From JAPPHA01 sp964291635 (GTDB taxonomy: Bacteria > Pseudomonadota > Alphaproteobacteria > Rhodobacterales > Rhodobacteraceae), in assembly GCA_964291635.2 (NCBI GenBank), contig OZ219890.1, positions 124,001 through 188,000 of the forward strand: DNA of 64,000 nucleotides, given 5' to 3'. The translations under genes were made by a program, and so were the position numbers. The notes under the pieces were generated by a model that was given only the letters and a program-made list of their open reading frames with translations, did not search any database and had not been told where the DNA came from. Of this stretch, positions 18,267 through 26,587 are shown piece after piece (position 1 is the first letter of the stretch; the number at the start of each line of letters is the position of its first letter).

Positions 18267-19251
18267 TTTCAGGTTCGAAAAGAATCTTGTCCTTGCTGCC
18301 AATGCGGCCATTGACGCGGCAGGCCCAAACGACATCGCAGCTGTCCTTCGGCAATGGACCGGGCCGGACTACCGGTGGCGTGGCGTCTTTCCATTCAATG
18401 AACAGGCGGGACAGGAGGCGGTTGCCGGGGTCTTCTGGTCTCCTCTGAAATTCTCCTTCGGTCGGCTTCAAAGGCGGCCCGACATCTTCATGGCCGGACT
18501 CAATTCGATCGACGGCGGTTCGTCGAAGTGGGTCGTCGAAATGGGCCATTTGATGGGCCTATGGAACGAGGACTGGATCGGCCTTCCCGCGACACGCAAG
18601 ACCGCCTTCCTGCGTTATGTCGAGTTTCACCGGATCGAGTCAGAAAAGATCGCAGAATCAGCGTATTATGTCGATATTATCAATCTCTTGGAACAGTCGG
18701 GAACCAGGTATTTTCCTCTGCAAACCGGCACATCGATCTTGACTCCCGGGCCAAGAACCCAGGACGGGCTCCTTTTCGATCCGCAGGACCCCGCGGAAGG
18801 TAAGGCGACACTCGATCTGATCGAGGCAATGATTGTCGATTTGCGGGGGAACCGTGTTCATTCACCGAAGGGACACATGGAGCAGTTTTGGCACCCCGAC
18901 ATGTGCTGGTTCGGCCCGGGTGGCATAGGTGCAAGCGCGTTCTTCGGAGGATATCGGCGCGGACATTGCCAACCATTCGAGGACGGGCTGGAATATGTTC
19001 ACCATACCGAACACAAATGTCGAATCGGTGAAGGCAGGTATGGCGGCTTTTTCGGTTACCCGAGTCTGACCATGAAGTGCACCGGAGGATTTCTCGGCAT
19101 GCCCGCAACGAACGTTGCTGCCGACATGCGAATCGTTGACATGTACAGGCGCGAGGGTGACAGGCTTGCCGAGAACTGGATTTTCATTGACCTGCCATAC
19201 TTTTTTTCCCAGCAGGCGCTCGACATTCTCAAAATCATTCGAAATGCGTGA
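18253..19251 (+). CDS. NTF2/SnoaL-like protein with two tandem domains (paralog D)
   Basis: A 332-residue paralog closest to A and B: 'GVFPFNEQAGQEAVAGVFW', 'LQRRPDIFMAGLN', 'TPGPRTQDGLLF', 'FWHPDMCWFGPGGIGASAFF' and 'LAENWIFIDLPYFF'. The ATG at 18253 directly follows an in-frame GTG; either could serve. It overlaps the end of paralog C, giving coupled translation, and is the last gene of the rightward block. The following region is convergent with GAPDH. Three SnoaL proteins in a row plus one upstream of the transporter imply a multi-step or multi-subunit conversion of the imported compound. Confidence 0.85.
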   Translation: MTATDFRFEKNLVLAANAAIDAAGPNDIAAVLRQWTGPDYRWRGVFPFNEQAGQEAVAGVFWSPLKFSFGRLQRRPDIFMAGLNSIDGGSSKWVVEMGHLMGLWNEDWIGLPATRKTAFLRYVEFHRIESEKIAESAYYVDIINLLEQSGTRYFPLQTGTSILTPGPRTQDGLLFDPQDPAEGKATLDLIEAMIVDLRGNRVHSPKGHMEQFWHPDMCWFGPGGIGASAFFGGYRRGHCQPFEDGLEYVHHTEHKCRIGEGRYGGFFGYPSLTMKCTGGFLGMPATNVAADMRIVDMYRREGDRLAENWIFIDLPYFFSQQALDILKIIRNA

Positions 19252-19449
19252 TCGCTTGATCTCGGGACAATGAATGTGTCGCACATCGCCAATCGAGTTT
19301 GAAAACGCTTGATCAGGGCTCAAACATTGTAGTGCCTGAATATCCGGGCAAACCTGGCCGTCAGTCTTCAACGGAATGACCGTCGCCGCTACGACCCGAT
19401 CCAAGCCCGACCGGTCAAGTCACCTTTGTGCGTGAGTGCGCTGTGGCCG

Positions 19450-20448
19450 TCATGCCGTCGCCATGACCACCGCCGTGTCCAGAAGACGGTTCGCATATCC
19501 CCATTCATTGTCGTACCAGCTCAAAATCCGGACAAGCCCGCCTTCCGTCACCGTGGTCTGATCCAACGCGAAGATCGAAGATCTCGGGTCGTGGTTGAAA
19601 TCAATCGACACAAGCGGCTGGTTTGTCACTCCAAGAATACCGTTCAAGCGACCGTTCGCGGCTTCGACAATTGCGGAATTGATCTCTTCAGACGTGACCG
19701 TCCGCGATGGGACAAATTTCAGATCGACCGCGGAGACATTGGGAATGGGAACACGGATTGCGGAACCGTCCAGACGTCCTGCGAGTTCGGGCAGAACGAG
19801 CGAAATTGCCCTTGCAGCCCCGGTCGAGGTCGGAATCATTGAAACCGCCGAGGCGCGGGCCCTGCGAAGGTCCGAGTGGGGGGCGTCTAGCACTCTTTGA
19901 TCGCCAGTATAAGCATGAACTGTCGTCATGTATCCGGTTTCGATTCCGAATGCGTCGTTCAGGACCTGAGCAACCGGAGCAAGACAATTCGTCGTGCATG
20001 ACGCGTTCGAAACGATCCTGTCCGAAGCATCGAGCGTATCGTGGTTCACGCCGAACACGATTGTCTTGGCCACATTCTTTCCTGGAGCTGAAAGCAGGAC
20101 TCGTTTCGCTCCACTTTCCAGGTGGCGTCCAGCGGACTCTGCCGAAGTAAAGATCCCCGTGCATTCCAGGACAACGTCTACACCCGCCCACGGCAAGCGT
20201 TCGGGATCTCGCTCCGACGTTGCACGTATTTCGGAATCTCCAACCTGGATTACCTCATCCGTGCTTGTGACATCGCACGACAGGCGCCCGTGAACACTGT
20301 CGTATTTGAGCAAGTGGGCACAGGTTTCGGCCGACGCAATATCATTGATCGCGATGACTTCAATGTCGCTTCGCCCATACTCGAGAGCTGCGCGTAATGT
20401 GGCCCTTCCGATTCTTCCAAACCCGTTGATTGCTAGTCGTGTTGGCAA
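19450..20448 (-). CDS. gap: glyceraldehyde-3-phosphate dehydrogenase, type I
   Basis: Phosphorylating GAPDH, 332 residues, cytosolic. The Rossmann motif is 'AINGFGRIGR', Asp36 in 'VIAINDI' indicates NAD preference, and the catalytic pair is Cys151 in 'SNASCTTNCLAP' with His178 in 'TTVHAYTGDQ'. The C-terminal 'SWYDNEWGYANRL' is canonical. The upstream reading frame is open, but family alignment and a GGGAGG five bases upstream favour a TTG start at 20448. It stands alone, without pgk or tkt, and faces the SnoaL block, so it may be an accessory isozyme. An erythrose-4-phosphate dehydrogenase is a less likely alternative. Confidence 0.93.
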   Translation of the reverse strand: MPTRLAINGFGRIGRATLRAALEYGRSDIEVIAINDIASAETCAHLLKYDSVHGRLSCDVTSTDEVIQVGDSEIRATSERDPERLPWAGVDVVLECTGIFTSAESAGRHLESGAKRVLLSAPGKNVAKTIVFGVNHDTLDASDRIVSNASCTTNCLAPVAQVLNDAFGIETGYMTTVHAYTGDQRVLDAPHSDLRRARASAVSMIPTSTGAARAISLVLPELAGRLDGSAIRVPIPNVSAVDLKFVPSRTVTSEEINSAIVEAANGRLNGILGVTNQPLVSIDFNHDPRSSIFALDQTTVTEGGLVRILSWYDNEWGYANRLLDTAVVMATA

Positions 20449-20594
20449 AACTGCCTCCCTTGTCCAATACGCCCGATTCCGCGGCAATAAACCCAGAATC
20501 CTAAGGTGGTGCCAGCCGCCTTGCAAGTTCGTTTGCAACCGATGCTTTCAACACGACAGCGATGACAGCCATGTCCCGGCGCGCAGACCGCCCC

Positions 20595-21140
20595 TCATTT
20601 TCGCTCGACCGGGATTCCGTATCTCGCCAATTCCCTGTGCGTCCTGGCGGTGAGCGGCAATGCGACACCAGTTTTCGGAAACGGCATGGTTTTTTCCGAG
20701 GGTGGCAGCTGATTCCTCTCTGATAAGGCCAGATCCGTTCTGGCGAAATCGTATCCTTTACATAGGAGCCGGGCATCGTAATCCGATGCGCACGCGTAGG
20801 CGAAACAGTCTCCGAAATCCAGGGAGGCCTCGCGGCCGACGAATTTGCCGTATGCATGTGCGGCCTGCAAGCCACGCTGGCCGATTGCGGGCACGTTGGC
20901 AATGTCCTCGGCTCCAACAGCCTCGCAAAACACCGCCACAACCTGCTCAGCCAATGCGAATTGATTCGGCGTGGGGCGGGTCGGTCCTGAACGCGACCGG
21001 GCCAGCGCTACTACGGTTTCAAATCTTGCCAGTGGCGAGGCGAGACGGCCTGTTTTTTTATCGCCTATGCGCTTCACGATTTCTTCATGGCCGGCTTCGC
21101 CGTTCAGGATCGCAACGATGGCCGATGCGTCAATGAGCAT
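20595..21140 (-). CDS. vapC: PIN-domain toxin, VapC family
   Basis: Predicted ribonuclease toxin of a type II toxin-antitoxin pair, about 181 residues. The N-terminal 'MLIDASAIVAILNGE' holds the first acidic residue, 'RFETVVALAR' the second and 'SLDFGDCFAYACASDYDARLL' the third. 'CKGYDFARTDL' is where most VapC proteins of this type end. Here about 45 extra residues follow, perhaps because the original stop was lost. The start is the ATG at 21140, directly after an in-frame GTG, 14 bases after the antitoxin stop. Confidence 0.85.
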   Translation of the reverse strand: MLIDASAIVAILNGEAGHEEIVKRIGDKKTGRLASPLARFETVVALARSRSGPTRPTPNQFALAEQVVAVFCEAVGAEDIANVPAIGQRGLQAAHAYGKFVGREASLDFGDCFAYACASDYDARLLCKGYDFARTDLALSERNQLPPSEKTMPFPKTGVALPLTARTHRELARYGIPVERK

Positions 21141-21154
21141 CACCGGCCGCCTCG

Positions 21155-21385
21155 CTAGTCATCCGTGGACGTCTTCATGTCAAACGTCGGATCAGGTGCG
21201 CCGATCTCGTCAGCCCTGGTTCGAACATCCCGAATGCGCTCAAGGGGAGACATTTTTCTGCACCGCCTCAGGACGTGCTTGCAGGGCCGCGCGAACGCCT
21301 CCGTCTTGTTCCTGGCACCGATCACTTTCATGACTGTTCTCGCCAGCACACCCACGGAATCGTACCGGATTTGGAGTGGCGTCAT
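21155..21385 (-). CDS. vapB: VapB-type antitoxin (Rv0623-like)
   Basis: A 76-residue antitoxin upstream of vapC in the same operon. The visible core 'ARNKTEAFARPCKHVLRR' matches the ribbon-helix-helix segment of Rv0623-type antitoxins, and the tail 'RTRADEIGAPDPTFDMK' matches the toxin-wrapping end. The ATG at 21385 was chosen over an upstream extension without similarity. Family members often carry a few more residues after the final Asp, so the C-terminus may be slightly shortened. Such pairs usually repress their own promoter. Confidence 0.7.
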   Translation of the reverse strand: MTPLQIRYDSVGVLARTVMKVIGARNKTEAFARPCKHVLRRCRKMSPLERIRDVRTRADEIGAPDPTFDMKTSTDD

Positions 21386-21639
21386 GCCTGTCCTCCTGTT
21401 TTCCAATGGATTTTCGTCGGTCTCTTTGCCGACGAACCAGGTCAGGAACGAGCGCGACCGCAATCCATCCTGCCATTGTCGACGAAGTTGCATGGCTCGC
21501 ATGGCTCATGGCTGGTCTTCCGATTGCGTGATTGATTGACCTCATGTAGCAGTTGCGCTTGTCGGCCAAAAACCGCGGCGTTCCCGGAAAGAACGCCTTG
21601 GCCGCCGAAGACATCGAAAATGTGCGGATGCGGGGTTCG

Positions 21640-22635
21640 ATGGCCATCATTAGACCTACTCTGAGGGACGTCGCAGAACGCGCCGGCGTGAGTGAAATGA
21701 CGGCCTCACGAGTCCTTCGTGGCCTCGGCGAGGCGTCGGAGGAAACGATTTTCCGGGTCCGGTCCGTAGCAGATACGCTCGGCTATGTGCCTCACCGCAT
21801 TGCGAGTTCGCTGTCGTCGAGAAACGTCGACCTCATTGGCGTCGTTGTACCCTCGATCAGCAGCATGGTTTTTTCCGATGTTCTTTCCGGGATCTCCGAG
21901 TCAGCCTCCACCGCCGACAAGCAGGTGGCGTTCAGCGTTTCCGGATATGACCTGGCAGCGGAGGAAAGAGCCGTACGCGAGATGCTCTCCTGGCGACCAA
22001 CGGGACTGATCGTCGCGGGACTTGAACACACGGATGCCACAAGAAATTACATGAGGAATTCCGGAATACCCACGGTAGAGATCATGGACGTCGATGGTGA
22101 TCCGGTCGACATGAACGTCGGTATTTCACACTCGAAGGTTGGTCGAGACGCGGCTGGCAATATTCTGTCCAAGGGGATTCGAAAGATCGGTTTTGTCGGG
22201 ACCGGCATGCCGAATGATTTTCGGGCGGCAAAACGGCTCTCGGGTTTCAAGGAAGAACTCAGTCGTCGGGGGATTCCCCTCGTGGCCGAGGAATTCTATT
22301 CAGGCAGTTCGTCGTTGAGGCTAGGGAAATCGTTGACCGAACGTGTTCTCACTCGTCACCCCGAAATCGAGTGCCTGTACTTTTCGAGTGACGTTCTTTC
22401 TTGCGGGGCGGTCCTTTATTGCCTGGAGGCGGGCAGGGCGGTTCCCGACGATCTTGCGATTGCTGGTTTCAATGGCCTGGAAATTCGACTTGCAATGCCG
22501 GTTGTACCTGCGACGAGCCATGCCTTTCGGCGGGAGTGTGGTACCAGGGCGACAGAGCTCATTCTCGAGGCCTCGTCGGGAAAGGTTATCGAATTTCAAA
22601 GTGAGTTCGACCCGGGAGACTTTTTCCAATACTGA
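21640..22635 (+). CDS. LacI/GalR-family transcriptional regulator
   Basis: A 331-residue repressor. The N-terminal helix-turn-helix 'TLRDVAERAGVSEMTASRVLRG' and hinge 'YVPHRIASSLSSRNVDLIGVVVPS' are typical of the GntR (gluconate) branch of the family. A periplasmic-binding-protein-like effector domain follows, with 'KIGFVGTGMPNDFRAAKRLSGF'. An ATG at 21628 is possible. It is the only sugar-type regulator near the ABC/SnoaL block and is separated from it by gap and vapBC, so control of that block is plausible inference. The next gene is a decayed fragment. Confidence 0.9.
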   Translation: MAIIRPTLRDVAERAGVSEMTASRVLRGLGEASEETIFRVRSVADTLGYVPHRIASSLSSRNVDLIGVVVPSISSMVFSDVLSGISESASTADKQVAFSVSGYDLAAEERAVREMLSWRPTGLIVAGLEHTDATRNYMRNSGIPTVEIMDVDGDPVDMNVGISHSKVGRDAAGNILSKGIRKIGFVGTGMPNDFRAAKRLSGFKEELSRRGIPLVAEEFYSGSSSLRLGKSLTERVLTRHPEIECLYFSSDVLSCGAVLYCLEAGRAVPDDLAIAGFNGLEIRLAMPVVPATSHAFRRECGTRATELILEASSGKVIEFQSEFDPGDFFQY

Positions 22636-22682
22636 GACTCCATGGCGGGCGAGACCGCCGCTCGCGAGCCATTGATAGGGAA

Positions 22683-23528
22683 TTGCATTTTACTTTTTAC
22701 GCACTCCTCCATCAAAGCTCGGAATCGCTGGCCGGACGGGTCAGCTATCACGAACTCACGCCATTCGCATTGCCGGAGGCCGGTGCCGAAGTGATGTCGA
22801 CCCTCTGGCTGCATGGTGGTTTTCCTGAAAGCTTCCTTGCAAAGAGCGATAGGGACAGCCTGATCTGGCGGGAGGATTTCATAAGGACTTATCTAGAACG
22901 TGACATCCCGGCGTTTGGTTTACGCATCCCCTCAGAAACCCTGCGCCGGTTCTGGACCATGCTCGCTCATGAGCAAGGCGGGCTTCTGAATGCTGCGAAG
23001 CTCGCCGCCAACCTGGGTGTCTCCGGCCAGAGCGTGACGCGCTACGTTGATCTGCTTGTCGATCTGATGTTGGTGCGCAGGTTACCGCCCTGGCACTCGA
23101 ATGCCGGCAAGCGCCTGGTGAAAGCGCCCAAAGCGTACGTTCGGGACCCCGGATTAACCCATGCGCTTCTCGGGATCGAAAAGTTGGAAAACTTGCTGGG
23201 ACACCCGGTTGTCGGCGGCAGTTGGGAGGGGTTTTGTATCGAGAATCTGATCGCCGCAGCTCCTCGGCGAACTGAAGCGAGCTTCTACCGCACTTCTGCC
23301 GGGGCAGAGATTGATCTGTTATTGAAACTTCCTGATGGTGCGCTTTGGGCGATCGAAATCAATCGCACAACGTCTCCAAAAGTGACGTGCGGGTTCCATA
23401 TCGCCTCAGAAGAATTGAAAGCCAACGAGCGTATTCTGGTCTATGCTGACGATAGGGAGATGCCTTGGCAAGGAGGCGTTCGAGCGATGAGCCTCAAGAG
23501 CGCAGTTGAACGGTTGGCTGCCTTCTAG
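22683..23528 (+). pseudogene. 5'-truncated DUF4143 ATPase remnant
   Basis: The C-terminal part of an AAA-ATPase/DUF4143 protein. Similarity begins abruptly at 'LLHQSSESLAGR' near 22705 and runs through 'LTPFALPEAG', 'LWLHGGFPESFLA', 'REDFIRTYLERDIP' and the nuclease-like end 'SFYRTSAGAEIDLLL'. The whole N-terminal ATPase with its Walker motifs is absent, so the frame cannot be functional as the family is known. In the PD-(D/E)xK-like end, the expected 'EIK' is 'EIN'. It abuts the lacI end, suggesting a deletion or recombination junction near 22640-22700. Confidence 0.8.
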
Positions 23529-23640
23529 TCACGACAATCCACACTTGATGCGAACCCACCAATCAAGCCGGCTATTCCAAAACCAGACATTTGACGGGAC
23601 AGGAAACAAGCTATGCACACTGTCTCCAATTATCTGCAGG

Positions 23641-24870
23641 TCAAGGCACTTCGTGGGACAAGAATAGTGGGAGTGAAATCGGGCCCGTGTTTCCGCTGTC
23701 CGGAAGCCAGCAAGGATCATGTGCCAACGAAATCGATTCGAATGTACGGGAAAGTTCAACGATTGCACACGCAATGTCAGTTTTCGCGACCAGGTGACCC
23801 AGGCAGTGATGTGCGCCCCCACCAAATCCGAAATGGGACTTTCGTGGCGAGGTGATGTCAAATGATTGATTCCCGCAGATTTTCGGATCTCTCGATGTAG
23901 AGTGAACCAGGATGTGCAGGGTTTGACCCTTGCGGATGTCATGACCCCTGTGAGTAAAATCGACAAGCGCTTCACGTGTAACCCAGGTCGTGGTCGGAAA
24001 CGCGCGAATGGACTCTTCAACAGCATTCGCAGCAAGATCAGTGTTTTGGCGAAGTAATCGCCATTGCTCGGGATGTTCAGCGAACAACGCCATAGTATTT
24101 CCGAGCTGCGACCTGGTTGTGTCCACGCCGCCGAATATCGTGATAACGACCAGGTCGATCAGGTCGCTGTCGTCGATCGAACCATGGTTATCCCACCGCG
24201 ACATATACCGGGAAACCAGACTGTGTGAATCGTCGTCGGTCCGGGCGTCCGAAACAAGATCATAGGCCAGTTTTGCCAGGCGATCATACGCCGAGTTGAT
24301 TGCGGGCGCGTGAGCATTGCAATTGACTCCCATGGCAAGGCCAAGACTTGCTGCGTCCCTCGCAATTGATGGCCAGGTGCTTGCGGGCAGGCCGAGAAGC
24401 AAACACATGGCCCGCGATGCAAACGGATTGGCAAAATCCTGCATGAACTCACAGGATTCGTTGTTTGATATCCCGGAAATGATATCGCGGGCGATCTTGC
24501 TGAATGCCGGTCTCAGCGACTCGACGAATTCCGCCGACAAGGCGGCAGACGTGATCATTCGAAGCGACTTGTGCCTCGTGCCTTCCTGAGAGATGACACT
24601 CCGCCCCCAGAACTCCGCGAAACTGCCGGCGAGGCCGTTTGACTCCGGCCATGCGTAACTGCCCTGGCGGACGCGCCGGTCCCTGAGGAGTTCCCCGGCT
24701 TCCCGATGGCGCAGTACGGCGAGGCCGTAAGGCGTCCGCGCGCACCACGCCGCGCGTCGAGCCCGCCTGACTTCGTCAGATCGGGTCGAAAACCGCGGTG
24801 ACGCTAAATCCAGGAACGGCAATCCTGTTTTCGGTATGATTTCCCCGTTTCGCGAATTCGTATCAGTCAT
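23641..24870 (-). CDS. cytochrome P450
   Basis: Soluble bacterial P450 monooxygenase, 409 residues from the ATG at 24870. The heme-binding loop is 'HFGFGGGAHHCLGHLVAK' with Cys356 as thiolate ligand. The ExxR motif is 'EESIRAFP'. The I-helix reads 'IFGGVDTTRSQLG', with Asp-Thr at the oxygen-activation position. No ferredoxin or reductase gene is adjacent, so electron partners must come from elsewhere. The substrate is unknown; it lies 478 bases downstream of creatinase, which need not mean a shared pathway. Confidence 0.95.
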   Translation of the reverse strand: MTDTNSRNGEIIPKTGLPFLDLASPRFSTRSDEVRRARRAAWCARTPYGLAVLRHREAGELLRDRRVRQGSYAWPESNGLAGSFAEFWGRSVISQEGTRHKSLRMITSAALSAEFVESLRPAFSKIARDIISGISNNESCEFMQDFANPFASRAMCLLLGLPASTWPSIARDAASLGLAMGVNCNAHAPAINSAYDRLAKLAYDLVSDARTDDDSHSLVSRYMSRWDNHGSIDDSDLIDLVVITIFGGVDTTRSQLGNTMALFAEHPEQWRLLRQNTDLAANAVEESIRAFPTTTWVTREALVDFTHRGHDIRKGQTLHILVHSTSRDPKICGNQSFDITSPRKSHFGFGGGAHHCLGHLVAKTDIACAIVELSRTFESISLAHDPCWLPDSGNTGPISLPLFLSHEVP

Positions 24871-25348
24871 GCTCAATCGGTCTCGTAATACCATTGCCGG
24901 AAGACCAGTACCCCAAGCCGACCGGGCAGGGGGCCAGCCCTGCCGGGCAGTCGATACAGATACTGCCCAACCTGGTCATTTCAATTGATGCGTTGTTCAT
25001 CATCCAGATTCCTGGCTCTACTGGCGAGCGTCCGCCGCAAGGCGCTTTGCAACAGAACAGGAATCCTCGGAAACAGGCAACACCGGTTCCGGTCCCAAGC
25101 GAAGTTTGCGCCCGAGCTTGAATAGAGGCAAGCGAGTCCAATGTGATTTGGCTCTCCTGGTTTCGGTTGGTCGTGTCCAGGAACAAGAACGGTCAAGTCC
25201 CGAGCAAAAAGGCCGGGGGTCAGTGCTCGATGACAATCCGAGGTCCCGGTCATTGATTGGTTCCGCCACGACAACCGGCGCCGGAACAATTCAAACTGCC
25301 TGCGCAACTCGAGCTATGGCTCAAGGATCAAAACCGGAGTTGCCGGGA
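24871..25348. other. intergenic region between creatinase and P450 genes
   Basis: Both flanking genes run leftward, so this should carry the P450 promoter and the creatinase 3' end. Only short overlapping frames without recognisable domains are present. No strong hairpin with a T-run is visible. Confidence 0.4.
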
Positions 25349-26587
25349 TCAGATCACGTTAGCATCGGGTCCGTACGGATATCCCGTGAGATTTTCGGAA
25401 CCGTCCTCGGTCACGAGAAGGATGTCATGCTCTCGGTAACCGCCGGCGCCCGGCATTCCCTCGGGAATCGTGAGCATCGGTTCCATTGAAACGACCATGC
25501 CGGGTTCCAATACGGTACCAATGTCCTCCCGGAACTCAAGGCCGGCTTCTCTTCCATAGTAGTGGGAGAGTATTCCGAAAGAATGCCCATAACCGAAAGA
25601 TCGAAATTCGAGCAGGTTCTCGCTTTCCAGGAACCGGTTGATTTCCTTACAAATCTCGCTGCATGAAATGCCGGGTCGGATGAGTGACAATCCCAGTTCG
25701 TGCGCCGCGACGTTTGTTTGCCAGATACGAAGCGTGGCATTGTCGGGATCTCCCAGAAAAAGCGTTCTTTCCAGAGCCGTATAGTACCCCGAAATCATCG
25801 GAAAACAGTTCATGCTGAGGATGTCTCCAATCCTCAATTGCCGAGCCGTCAGCGGGTTGTGGGCCCCATCAGTGTTCAATCCGGACTGGATCCAGACCCA
25901 TGTGTCCCGGAGTTCGCTGTCCGGATACGACCTTGCGATCTCGCGTTCCATCGCGTCGCGGCCTGCAGCGGCGACGTCCAACTCCCGCACGCCCGCGCGA
26001 ATTTCCGAGCGGCACGCTCCGCCGCCGATGTCGGCCACGCGTGCACCGTCCCGGATCAGGGCGATCTCCTCTGGCGACTTCATCATCCTGGCAGCCATTG
26101 CGGCCGTGGATATGTCTTCAAATTCGACACCCGGCAGAAACTTTTCCGCTTTTCGCAGCATTGTGACCGTGAGGTGATCGAACTCGATTCCGACCCGGCG
26201 CGCAGGTCCGACGAGTTCCGCAACTGCCCGCCAAAAATTGTCCTGCCGCCAGTCGGTATAGACCACGTTTTCTGCCAGTGATCGGCGCCACGGTTGACCA
26301 CCGTCGATGTTCGCAGAAACTGTCGTGCAGTCTTTTTCCGTGATCACGCAACCATAGGGACGGCCGAATGAACAATAGAGAAATCCGGAGAAATACGCAG
26401 TGTTGTGCATGGAAGTTATGAGAACTGCCGGTATGTCTCGCTCGTCCATCGCTTTGCGGAACTTCAACAGGCGTCGTTCGTACTCAAGCCTCGAGAAGGG
26501 CAGTTTGGCCTTTTTGCCGTTTTTGAAGGATAGTCTGGACGGACGTTTTCTCGCAGCCACTGTTGTCTCCATGCCCGGGTCACTCAT
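25349..26587 (-). CDS. creatinase (creatine amidinohydrolase)
   Basis: Hydrolyses creatine to sarcosine and urea; metal-free member of the M24 'pita-bread' fold, 412 residues (family about 403). Long stretches match creatinase rather than generic aminopeptidases: 'FLYCSFGRPYG', 'SANIDGGQPWRR', 'WIQSGLNTDGAHNP', 'YGHSFGILSHYYGREAGLE' and 'AGGYREHDIL'. Catalytic His243 sits in 'DGAHNP', with Glu273 and Glu369 in the positions of the known active-site glutamates. An alternative ATG at 26572 exists. No sarcosine oxidase or urease gene lies nearby, so the pathway must be completed elsewhere. Confidence 0.93.
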   Translation of the reverse strand: MSDPGMETTVAARKRPSRLSFKNGKKAKLPFSRLEYERRLLKFRKAMDERDIPAVLITSMHNTAYFSGFLYCSFGRPYGCVITEKDCTTVSANIDGGQPWRRSLAENVVYTDWRQDNFWRAVAELVGPARRVGIEFDHLTVTMLRKAEKFLPGVEFEDISTAAMAARMMKSPEEIALIRDGARVADIGGGACRSEIRAGVRELDVAAAGRDAMEREIARSYPDSELRDTWVWIQSGLNTDGAHNPLTARQLRIGDILSMNCFPMISGYYTALERTLFLGDPDNATLRIWQTNVAAHELGLSLIRPGISCSEICKEINRFLESENLLEFRSFGYGHSFGILSHYYGREAGLEFREDIGTVLEPGMVVSMEPMLTIPEGMPGAGGYREHDILLVTEDGSENLTGYPYGPDANVI

